The notes under the pieces were generated by a model. The model ran no database searches. It saw only the letters and a program-made list of their open reading frames with translations, and was not told the DNA's origin. A stretch of DNA of 64,000 bases from Nitratireductor mangrovi (GTDB lineage: Bacteria > Pseudomonadota > Alphaproteobacteria > Rhizobiales > Rhizobiaceae), in NCBI RefSeq assembly GCF_007922615.2, contig NZ_CP042301.2, positions 558,001 to 622,000 on the forward strand. The letters run 5' to 3'. Positions within the stretch are counted from its first letter, which is position 1. Every line of letters begins with the position of its first letter. Positions 49,627 to 57,767 of this stretch are shown here, piece by piece. The translations under genes and the position numbers were made by a program.

Positions 49627-51561
49627 ATGAGGGCCACCGGCATGAGTTCCGGGGAGCGGGCGGTTCGAAGGCTTGCTGCCATCATGTCGGCGGACGCGGC
49701 CGGCTATACGCGCTTGGTGCGTGCCGACGAGGCTGGCACGCGCAAGACGCTCAGAACCCTTTTTGACGATGTTTTCGCCCCGGCGATCGCCGGGCATGGT
49801 GGCCGGATCGTCAAGACCATGGGGGACGGGCTTTTGGCCGAGTTCAAGAGCGTGGTCGACGCGGTCGAATGCGCCGTGGTGCTGCAGGCGCGGCTGGCCG
49901 CGGAGAACGCAGACAGGCCCGCCGAGCGGCGTATCGATTTTCGCATTGGCGTCAATCTCGGGGACGTCATCGTGGAGGGTGACGACATCCACGGCGACGG
50001 CGTCAACGTGGCGGCGCGGCTCGAGCAACTCGCCGCGCCGGGCGGCGTGGCGATTTCAGGCGGCGCCTTCGATGAGGTCCGCGCAAGGCTGCCCTATCGC
50101 TTTGCGGATATGGGGCCACAACAGGTGAGGAATATCGTCGAGCCGATCCAGGCCTACCGTCTGGTGCGCGACGATCGCGCAGGAGCCGACGCCTTCCCGA
50201 CAGTGGCGACGGACGCACCGGGAGGCGGGCTGCCTTCCGCTCGGGTCATGGCAATGGCGCTGATGGCATTCGCGCTGGTGCTGGCAGGCGGCTTCGGCCT
50301 GTGGCGAACCTGGCAGCCTGACTTCGCGCGTGCCTCGGTGGAGAACATGGCTTTTCCGCTTCCGGAAAAGCCGTCGATTGCCGTGCTGCCGCTCGACGAC
50401 GTTTCGGGCGACGCTGCACAGGCCTATTTCGCCGACGGTCTGACCGAAGACGTCATAACCAGGCTCGCGGGCTTCGAGAACCTGTTTGTGATCGCGCGCA
50501 GCTCGACGGAAAAATATCGTGGCCGGGCCGCCGACATCCGCCATGTGGCGGAGGATCTGGGCGTGCAATATGTTCTGGAAGGCAGCGTGCGGCGTGCGGG
50601 CGACGATTTGCGGGTGACCGTCCGACTGGTCGACGCCCTGAAGGGGGCCAACATCTGGGCGGAGAGCTACGACCGCAAGATGGTCGAGGTCTTCGCGGTG
50701 CAGGACGAGATCACCTACGAGGTCGTTTCGCGGCTGGCGAGCAACGTCATGGCGGCGGAATTCTCTCGCCGATCCGGTGAGGGCACGCGCGACATCGAGG
50801 CCTACGATCTTTTCCTGCGTGGCTGGCACGTGATGCAGGTGCTTACGCCCAAGACCAATGCGCAGGGCATCGACTTGATGCAGCGGGCGATCGCGCGTGA
50901 CCCGAACTACGCTCGGGCGATCGGACTGCTGGCGCTCGGGCATGCACAAAGCGCGCGCTTTCGCTGGACGGAGGACCCTTCCATCGCTGCCAAGACCGGC
51001 CTGGAACTTGCTCGTCGGGCCGTCGACATGGCACCCGATGACGATTTCACCCTGCGCATGCTGGGCAGTGTGCTCCGCCTCATTGGTGATCACGACGAGG
51101 CGATCGAGGTCAACCAGAAGGCGCTGGCGCGCAGCCCGAGCAATCCCCAGATTCTTCTCGGCCTTGCATTGACCTATGCCTATGCTGGCCGCCCACAGGA
51201 GGCGCTGGAAAGCATCGTGACGGCCGTGCGCCTGGACCCGTATTCACCGTCCCCGGCGCGGTTCCAGTTCCGGGGTGTCGCCTTGTACGTCAACGGGGAC
51301 TATGAGGCCGCGGTCGAAGATTTCGCGCGGTTCCAGAAGGCCAATCCCGACCTCGTCATCAGCTATCAGTTCCTGGCAGCCGCATATGGCCAACTCGGCA
51401 GGGCGCAGGAGGCGGCGGCCACCCGACAGGAAGTGCTGAAGCGTATACCGAACTTCACGATAGACGGCTTCTTGAAGAGCGCGCATCTGCGTGGCATCGC
51501 CAGGGAACGTGTCGTCGAAGGCATGCGCAAGGCCGGGTTCCCGGAGGGCGGACCGAGCTGA
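49627..51561 (+). CDS. Adenylate cyclase-TolB-like-TPR protein
   Basis: A 644-residue signalling protein. Residues 12-180 are a class III cyclase domain (MSADAAGYTRLVRADE with metal Asp23; KTMGDG with Lys63 and Asp67; GVNVAARLE with Asn127 and Arg131). One membrane helix follows at about 206-226. Residues about 245-370 resemble the TolB N-terminal/CadC-associated module (PSIAVLPLDDVSGD, DGLTEDVITRLAGFENLFVIARSST, VLEGSVRRAGDDLRVTVRLVDA), and 375-644 are TPR repeats. This architecture is common in rhizobia and is annotated as adenylate/guanylate cyclase. The cyclase part appears complete. Start uncertain (ATG 49627 or 49642), neither with a strong ribosome site. Confidence 0.82.
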   Translation: MRATGMSSGERAVRRLAAIMSADAAGYTRLVRADEAGTRKTLRTLFDDVFAPAIAGHGGRIVKTMGDGLLAEFKSVVDAVECAVVLQARLAAENADRPAERRIDFRIGVNLGDVIVEGDDIHGDGVNVAARLEQLAAPGGVAISGGAFDEVRARLPYRFADMGPQQVRNIVEPIQAYRLVRDDRAGADAFPTVATDAPGGGLPSARVMAMALMAFALVLAGGFGLWRTWQPDFARASVENMAFPLPEKPSIAVLPLDDVSGDAAQAYFADGLTEDVITRLAGFENLFVIARSSTEKYRGRAADIRHVAEDLGVQYVLEGSVRRAGDDLRVTVRLVDALKGANIWAESYDRKMVEVFAVQDEITYEVVSRLASNVMAAEFSRRSGEGTRDIEAYDLFLRGWHVMQVLTPKTNAQGIDLMQRAIARDPNYARAIGLLALGHAQSARFRWTEDPSIAAKTGLELARRAVDMAPDDDFTLRMLGSVLRLIGDHDEAIEVNQKALARSPSNPQILLGLALTYAYAGRPQEALESIVTAVRLDPYSPSPARFQFRGVALYVNGDYEAAVEDFARFQKANPDLVISYQFLAAAYGQLGRAQEAAATRQEVLKRIPNFTIDGFLKSAHLRGIARERVVEGMRKAGFPEGGPS

Positions 51562-51601
51562 GATCGCACCCGCTGGGCCACGCTCGGGGTTGCCGTCCTT
51601 C

Positions 51602-54600
51602 CTACCGCGCAGGCGCGTCCGCGGCGGAGGCGGGGTCCGACCCGGCGATGGCTTTGTCGATCGCGCCATCGGTCTCCAGGTTGGCGCCGCCGAAATCGGC
51701 CAGGATCGTATAGGCCGCCGGCACGATGAACAGCACCAGCACCGTCGTCGCCATCAGGCCGAAGGCGAGGCTGGTCACCAGCGGGATCAGCACTTGCGCC
51801 TGCAGCGACTGCTCCGTCAGCAGCGGCAGCAAGCCCACTATGGTGGTCAGCGAGGTCAGCATGATGGCGCGGAAGCGGGCGCCGGTGGCAAGCGGCGCGG
51901 CATCGGCGACAGTGCGCGCCTCGCCATGATGGTACTTGATGAAACTGACCAGCAGGATGGAGTTGTTGACCACGATGCCGGCCAGCGCCAGGAAGCCGAG
52001 CGTCGAGGGCATGGTGAAATCGAGGCCGAGCAGCATGTGCCCGCCGATCGCTCCGATCAGGGCGAAGGGGATGATGATCATCACCACCAGCGGTTCCAGA
52101 TAGCTGCGGAACTGGAACGACAGCAGAAGGTAGATGCCGATGATGCCGAGGGCGAAGCCCTGCAGCATCGACCCTTGCGTCTCCGAGGCATCGGCGTTGG
52201 CGCCCTCGAACACGACCGCGACGCCCGGGTAGCGCTTCTTAAGCTCGGGCAGGAAAAGCTGCCGGGTCTCTGCGAGGATCTCGGTCGAATTGCCCTGCCG
52301 GCTGTCGAGTTCGCCCTGGACCGACACCGTACGCTGGCCGTCGACGCGGCGGATGCGCGAATAGCCGCGCGCGGTGTCGATCCTCGCCACGGCCGAGAGC
52401 GGGATCTGGCTCCCGTCGCTGGCGGTCAGCGTGAACTGGTCGATATCGGCCAGCGAATCGCGGCTTGCCGGATCGAGCACGACGTTGATTTCGTAACCTT
52501 CCCCGCGCGTCTGGATCTCGTCGACCTTGTAGCCGTAGAAGGCGGAGCGGATCTGGTCGGCGATTGCGCGTCCGCTGATGCCGAGGGGGGCTGCTCCTTC
52601 ACGCAGGGTGACGCGCAGCTCCGGCTTGCCGGGCCGAAGATCGGTCATGACGTTGTAGACGCCGCGATAGCGAGACAGCCATTGGCTGAGCTCGGCAGCC
52701 GCGCCCGAGAGCTGGTCGAGATCGCCGCCGGTGAGCCTGATGTCGATCGCACGGCCGCCCGGACCGAACGTCCCCTCGGTGAAGTTGAGCGTCACCGCGT
52801 CCGGGATGTCGCCGGTCTCGCGCTGCCACAACGACAGCATGTCGGCGATCCGCGCATTGCGCGTCTCCGAATCGAGCAGGTCGGCGATCACCGTTGCGAC
52901 ATGCGATCCGGATTCGCCGGCATCCTGGTTATAGTTGTAGCGATGGGTGATGTTGCGGACGAGTTTCGCCCCGTCCGGCTCCTGCGGGCTCAATCGGCCG
53001 CTGACCCGTTCCAGTGCTTCGCTGACATGCCGGACGGCATTTTCGGTGCGCGCCAGCGGCGTGCCGGGCGGCATCATGATGCGTGCCTCGATCACGTTGC
53101 CGTCGATGTCCGGAAACGGCGAGAACTTGACCAGCCCGGAAGCCAGCGCACCGTAGGTCAGCATCAGAACCGCGATGGCGAGCCCCATCGTGAGATAGCG
53201 CCAGCCGACGGCCGCGCGCGCCAGCGGCACGACCACGCGCTCGCGCATCAGGTCGAGGCCCCGGTTGAACGATGCCTGGACCCGGCCGCCGGCCTCGTTT
53301 CCCGCAGTGAGCGTCTGCTTGAGATGATGCGGCAGGATCAGGAACGCCTCGATCAGCGATATGCTCAGGACGAAGAGCATGACCACCGGCACGACACGCA
53401 GCACCTGGCCGATCTCGCCTTGCAGGAAGCCGAGCGAACCGAAGATGCAGGCCGTCGTTGCGAAGGAGGCGAAGACCGAAGGCAAGACCTGCGTCGCGCC
53501 GTCGATGGTCGCTTGGACAGCCGGCTTGCCGCGCGCGCGGTGGCTGGCGATATTTTCGGCGATCACGATGGCGTCGTCCATCAGGATGCCGATGACGATC
53601 AGCAGCCCGACCATGGTCAGCATGTTGATCGAATACCCCGCCAGCACCATCAGGAAGAAGCCGCCCGCGAAGGAGACCGGCAGGCTGGCCGCCACCCAGA
53701 GCGAATAGCGGAAGCCGAAGAACAGCCACAAGACGAGGAACACCAGCGCCAGCCCCTGGGCCGCGTTCCGGATCAAGAGCACCAGCCGGTCGTTGACGAC
53801 TGACGAGACGTCATTGGTGATCACCATCGAGACGGCCGGCGGCGCCGTCGCCGAGGCGACGTCGAGGAAGGCGCGCAGCCGGTCGAACACTTCGAGGATG
53901 TCCTGCTCGGCCGTCTTGGTGACGGCCAGGATGGCGGCGGGCATGCCGTTGAACTCGACTCGCGCCTCGTCCAGCGTGAAGCGTTCGTCGATTTCAGCCA
54001 GGCTGCCGAGACGGACCTGTCCGCCGCTGCTGCTGGAGACGACCACCACGTCGCGGAATTCGTCCGGTTTCCTGCGCTCGCCGGAATAGCGCACCAGGAA
54101 CTCGCGCTCCGAGGTTTTCAGGCTGCCGGAGGGCAGGTCGATCGATTCCTGCTGCACGGCGCGCGCCACGTCGGCGACCGACACGTTGAAATTGCGCAGC
54201 CTCTCGCGGTTCAGGCCGATGCGGATTTCATGCGCGGAGAAGCCCAGCACCTCGACCTTCGGGATGCCGCCCCATAACAGCATGCGGTCGCGGATGTCTT
54301 CGGCATAGGCCTTCAGATGCACCCGGTCGCGCGGCCCGGTGATCGCGATCGAGGCGACGAAATCGGTGCGTCCGAGTTGCGCCACCACCGGGCGCTCGAC
54401 GTTTTCGGGGAAGTCGGCGATACCATCCACGGCGCTGGTGATGTCGGCGGTGAAGCGATCAAGGTCGACGGCGGCCGTCTTCTCGACCGTGGCGGTCGCC
54501 ACGCCCTCGAGCGCCTCGCAGACCACCTCGGCGACGTTGTTGACCGCATCGAGCGCGTCCTCGACCCTCTGGCAGAGCGCGGCCTCTACTTCCTCCGGCC

Positions 54601-54757
54601 GGCTGCCGGGCCAGGCGACCGTGACCCGAACCTTGTCTGGCGCGATGCGCGGAAAGGTCTCGCGCTGCAGCGTCGGGTAGGAGAAGATGCCGACGACCAG
54701 AAGGGCCAGCATCAGCAGGTTGGCGGCGGTCGCGTGACGGGCGAAATAGGCGATCAC
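51602..54757 (-). CDS. RND-family efflux transporter, inner membrane pump
   Basis: A 1051-residue AcrB/MdtB-like pump. It has the twelve-helix RND plan with two large periplasmic loops; the TM4 proton relay reads GILMDDAIVIAEN, and the second half has the matching GLDFTMPSTLGFLALAGIVVNNSILLVSFI. The N-terminal first helix (ANLLMLALLVVGIFSYPTLQRE) resembles the CusA/hydrophobe-efflux divisions but no metal-binding methionine triad is evident. It exports drugs, fatty acids or metabolites with the membrane-fusion protein encoded upstream. No outer membrane factor lies in the window. ATGA overlap couples the genes. Confidence 0.92.
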   Translation of the reverse strand: MIAYFARHATAANLLMLALLVVGIFSYPTLQRETFPRIAPDKVRVTVAWPGSRPEEVEAALCQRVEDALDAVNNVAEVVCEALEGVATATVEKTAAVDLDRFTADITSAVDGIADFPENVERPVVAQLGRTDFVASIAITGPRDRVHLKAYAEDIRDRMLLWGGIPKVEVLGFSAHEIRIGLNRERLRNFNVSVADVARAVQQESIDLPSGSLKTSEREFLVRYSGERRKPDEFRDVVVVSSSSGGQVRLGSLAEIDERFTLDEARVEFNGMPAAILAVTKTAEQDILEVFDRLRAFLDVASATAPPAVSMVITNDVSSVVNDRLVLLIRNAAQGLALVFLVLWLFFGFRYSLWVAASLPVSFAGGFFLMVLAGYSINMLTMVGLLIVIGILMDDAIVIAENIASHRARGKPAVQATIDGATQVLPSVFASFATTACIFGSLGFLQGEIGQVLRVVPVVMLFVLSISLIEAFLILPHHLKQTLTAGNEAGGRVQASFNRGLDLMRERVVVPLARAAVGWRYLTMGLAIAVLMLTYGALASGLVKFSPFPDIDGNVIEARIMMPPGTPLARTENAVRHVSEALERVSGRLSPQEPDGAKLVRNITHRYNYNQDAGESGSHVATVIADLLDSETRNARIADMLSLWQRETGDIPDAVTLNFTEGTFGPGGRAIDIRLTGGDLDQLSGAAAELSQWLSRYRGVYNVMTDLRPGKPELRVTLREGAAPLGISGRAIADQIRSAFYGYKVDEIQTRGEGYEINVVLDPASRDSLADIDQFTLTASDGSQIPLSAVARIDTARGYSRIRRVDGQRTVSVQGELDSRQGNSTEILAETRQLFLPELKKRYPGVAVVFEGANADASETQGSMLQGFALGIIGIYLLLSFQFRSYLEPLVVMIIIPFALIGAIGGHMLLGLDFTMPSTLGFLALAGIVVNNSILLVSFIKYHHGEARTVADAAPLATGARFRAIMLTSLTTIVGLLPLLTEQSLQAQVLIPLVTSLAFGLMATTVLVLFIVPAAYTILADFGGANLETDGAIDKAIAGSDPASAADAPAR

Positions 54758-56124
54758 AACTGCGCGTCCGCCGCTTCGCCGAGGGCCTCGCGGGCAAGCT
54801 GCGCCTCAAGCCCGGCGTCGCGCGCCGGGCGCAGCCGCATGCCTTCGATGGCCGGCAACAGGTCGGAAACGACCACGCGGTCGCCCGCGGCCAGGCCTTC
54901 GCGGATCACCACGATGCTTTCCTGCCAGAGGCCGGTGTCGACCGGCACGATCTTCAGCCGTTCCTCCTCGTCGACCACATAGACATGGCCGTCATGCAGC
55001 GCCGATCGCGGCACCACGATCCGGTTCTCGAGCTTGCGGGCGCGCAGTTCGACGCCGACGAAGAGACCCTTCGACAGCGGCGGCCGCTCGCCGGGAATGG
55101 CATTCCGCCAGGTGTCGTCCGCCGTCACGATCACGCCAACCGACCTTGTTTTCAGGTCGACCGTGTCGGAAAGGCGCGAGACCCTGGCCGGCCATTCGAC
55201 CGCGACCGAATCGACATCGAGCTTGATCGTCACGGAGAAGCCCATGCGGTCGATGATCTCGCGGATATCGGTAGTGGTAATCGCCGATCCTGCCTGATTG
55301 TCGGGCGTCGCCACCCTCGCAAGCTTGGCGAACTCCGAAATCGGGATCTGCGCCTCGACCTCGGAGGTCGCGATGCCGTCGGCGGTCACAAGTGTCGACC
55401 CGGTCTGGGCGAACTGCGTCATCTCGGCCGAAACCTCGGCGATGCGGGCATCGAAGGGCAGCGAGATCCGGGTTCGCTCCAGATTGAGCTCCGCCTGCGC
55501 CAGTTCGAGCTCATTGAGCTTCTTCTGCTCTTCCAGGGCGCGGCGCTGGGCGGGGACGAGTTTCAGCGTGTTGCGGATGTCCTGCACCTTCTTGCGCTGC
55601 GCCAAGGTCTCGCGCGCATCCTGATCGAGCGCGGTGGCCGACACCGTGCCGGATTCGCCGAGCCGCTGGCGCCGTTCCGATTCGCGCTGCCGGATCGCCA
55701 GCACCTCCTCCTCGATCTCCAGCGTCGCGCTGAGATTGCTTTCATTGGCGTCGAGTTCGGCCAGCTGTGCCTCGACCCTGCTGATATTGGCCTGCGCCCG
55801 CGCGATGGCGATTTCGGTGTCGCTCGGCGAAATCCGGATGATCTCGGTGCCTTCGGCCAGGATGCGGCCGCGCTTGAGGTCCGGATGCACATAGGTGACC
55901 TCGCCGGGAACCTGAACGACCGCTTTCCAGGTCTTGCCGGGATTGACCGTGCCGAAGCCGGTGACCCGCGGCACCAGATCGATCTCTCCCGCGACGATCG
56001 TCCGCACGTCGCGGACGGTCTCGGCCAGATCATGCGTCGCCGGTGGCTGGCGCTGGTTTGCCGCCCAGTAGACGAGCGCGGCCGCCGCGATCACTGGCGG
56101 AAAGAACAAAAGCCTGCGCCACAT
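54754..56124 (-). CDS. RND efflux membrane-fusion protein
   Basis: A 456-residue periplasmic adaptor (HlyD/AcrA family). One N-terminal signal/anchor helix (residues 1-22), a lipoyl/barrel-sandwich half, a long coiled-coil hairpin (about 110-215, AQANISRVEAQLAELDANE), then beta-barrel and membrane-proximal domains (IVVPRSALHDGHVYVVDEEERLKIVPVDTG). The start is ATG 56124 with GGAG six bases upstream; TTG 56130 is an alternative. It would link the RND pump to a TolC-type channel encoded elsewhere. Confidence 0.9.
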   Translation of the reverse strand: MWRRLLFFPPVIAAAALVYWAANQRQPPATHDLAETVRDVRTIVAGEIDLVPRVTGFGTVNPGKTWKAVVQVPGEVTYVHPDLKRGRILAEGTEIIRISPSDTEIAIARAQANISRVEAQLAELDANESNLSATLEIEEEVLAIRQRESERRQRLGESGTVSATALDQDARETLAQRKKVQDIRNTLKLVPAQRRALEEQKKLNELELAQAELNLERTRISLPFDARIAEVSAEMTQFAQTGSTLVTADGIATSEVEAQIPISEFAKLARVATPDNQAGSAITTTDIREIIDRMGFSVTIKLDVDSVAVEWPARVSRLSDTVDLKTRSVGVIVTADDTWRNAIPGERPPLSKGLFVGVELRARKLENRIVVPRSALHDGHVYVVDEEERLKIVPVDTGLWQESIVVIREGLAAGDRVVVSDLLPAIEGMRLRPARDAGLEAQLAREALGEAADAQL

Positions 56125-56288
56125 CGGCAACTCCGCCCCTGTTTCCGGCCTGCGGCAACCGGAAAGCCCCGTGCCCGCTGTCTGCCGGTATGTGTGCCTT
56201 GCGCGACTTTAGCGCGCCTGGCGGTCAAAGGCACCTTCGATCCGCTTCGCGGGGGCTAACGAGTGTCTCGATGCGCTTCCGTCCGACG

Positions 56289-56963
56289 TCAGGCCAACGC
56301 CTCACGGACCTGCGCGAACACCTCGGTGAACATCGCCTCCGTCAGCCGGCCGGTATTGGTGTTGTAGCGCGAGCAGTGATAGCTCGAAAACAGCGTAAGG
56401 CTGCCGACCTGATGGCGCGAGCCATGTCCGAACGGGTAGTCGGCGACGCGCAGGCCGAGCGCCCGCGCCGTCGACTGGTGGGCGATCGAGCCCAGCGCCA
56501 CGATCGCCCGCAACGCGGGGAAACGCTCGATGGTCGGCCGGAAAAAGTGTTCTCGGCAGGTGTTGATCTCGGCGCCGACAGGCTTGTTCTCCGGCGGCAC
56601 GCAGCGCACGGCATTGGTGATCGCGGTGCCGACCAGTTCCAGGCTGTCGTCCGGCCGTGCCTCGAACTGGCCGCGCGCGAAGCCGAAGCGCGCGAGCGTC
56701 GAATAGAGCAGGTCGCCGGCATAGTCGCCGGTGAACGGGCGGCCGGTGCGATTGGCGCCGCGCAGCCCCGGCGCCAGTCCGGCGATCAGCAGTTGCACGC
56801 CGCCGGCGCCTTCGGGCGGCAGGAAGGTCGGCACGGGCGCGTTGTGCCAGGCCGGCTCGCGCTCGCGCCAGCCGGCAATGAAGGCGTGAAGGCGCGGACA
56901 GAGCGCGCAGTCGCGCGGCGGCTCGACCGTGTCTAAAGAGCCGGACGCCAAGGGCTGGGCCAT
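56289..56963 (-). CDS. Uracil-DNA glycosylase, family 5 (UdgB-like)
   Basis: A 224-residue UDG-superfamily glycosylase that removes uracil and possibly hypoxanthine or xanthine from DNA. Motif A reads GLAPGLRGANRTGRPFTGD, the family 5 form (GLAPGxxGANRTGRPFTGD, no catalytic polar residue as in family 4), and motif B is SSYHCSRYNTNTGRLT. The cysteine pair CALC near the N-terminus and later Cys residues fit the [4Fe-4S] site of families 4/5. The ATG overlaps the NYN gene stop by one base (TGATG). Confidence 0.85.
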   Translation of the reverse strand: MAQPLASGSLDTVEPPRDCALCPRLHAFIAGWREREPAWHNAPVPTFLPPEGAGGVQLLIAGLAPGLRGANRTGRPFTGDYAGDLLYSTLARFGFARGQFEARPDDSLELVGTAITNAVRCVPPENKPVGAEINTCREHFFRPTIERFPALRAIVALGSIAHQSTARALGLRVADYPFGHGSRHQVGSLTLFSSYHCSRYNTNTGRLTEAMFTEVFAQVREALA

Positions 56964-57547
56964 CAATAGTCGCTGTCGTCGTCGTCCGTGGAGGTATCGA
57001 CGCGCCGCTGGGGCCGCTCGGACGGGTCGCGACCGACATCGCCCTTGAGCGAGACGAGGTCGATGAAATGATCGGCCTGGCGGCGCAATTCGTCGGAGAT
57101 CATCGGCGGCTGCGAGGCCATGGTCGAGACCACGCTGACCTTGCGGCCGCGCCGCTGCAGGGCTTCGACGAGGGTTCGGAAGTCACCGTCGCCGGAGAAG
57201 ATGACGTAGTGGTCGACGATGTCGGCAAGCTCGAGCGCGTCGATCGTCAGCTCGATATCCATGTTGCCCTTGATCTTGCGCCGCCCGGTGGAGTCGGTGA
57301 ACTCCTTGGCGGGCTTGGTCACGACCTTGTAGCCATTGTAGTCGAGCCAGTCGATCAGCGGCCGGATCGAGGAATATTCCTGATCCTCCACCAGCGCCGT
57401 GTAATAATAGGCGCGCAGCAGATAGCCGCGCTGGTTGAAGCTGGCCAGCAGCTTGCGGTAGTCGATGTCGAAACCGAGCGCGCGCGACGTGGCATAGAGA
57501 TTGGCGCCGTCGATAAACAGGGCGATCTTTTCTCGCGGGTCGAACAT
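56963..57547 (-). CDS. NYN-domain (LabA/DUF88-like) nuclease-fold protein
   Basis: A 194-residue protein with an NYN (PIN-like) ribonuclease fold: KIALFIDGANLYATSRALGF (metal Asp in FIDGAN), KGNMDIELTIDALELAD and HYVIFSGDGDFRTLVEAL supply the conserved acidic residues. It ends in an acidic tail (TSTDDDDSDY). NYN proteins cut RNA in several systems, but the rhizobial member has no fixed role I know. It is coupled to the UDG gene by a one-base overlap; the UDG-NYN-rpoZ-rsh neighbourhood is conserved in Rhizobiales. Confidence 0.87.
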   Translation of the reverse strand: MFDPREKIALFIDGANLYATSRALGFDIDYRKLLASFNQRGYLLRAYYYTALVEDQEYSSIRPLIDWLDYNGYKVVTKPAKEFTDSTGRRKIKGNMDIELTIDALELADIVDHYVIFSGDGDFRTLVEALQRRGRKVSVVSTMASQPPMISDELRRQADHFIDLVSLKGDVGRDPSERPQRRVDTSTDDDDSDY

Positions 57548-57711
57548 CTAATATCCCTTTGTCGGCAACAGGCGCGTCGAGGCAATGAATGCGACGTGCG
57601 CTCAACGCGCCGTCTCGCTGCAATGCAAATAGGATTGCCATAAAACGAATGAAAGGGAAACAGGGTTGCCGTTCCGACCTCTGCGAGCCGGCCTCTCTCT
57701 CCGCCAGAACA

Positions 57712-57737
57712 CGTGTGGGCCGCATGCGGCCCACACG
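57712..57737. repeat. Perfect 26-bp palindrome between the NYN and chemoreceptor genes
   Basis: CGTGTGGGCCGCA (57712-57724) is followed at once by its exact reverse complement (57725-57737), with no spacer. Transcribed, it would form a hairpin just after the chemoreceptor stop; a U-tract is missing. It may be the chemoreceptor terminator or a protein site. Confidence 0.6.
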
Positions 57738-57767
57738 CTGCTCATCAGTATCGGCGCACAGCCGGCC

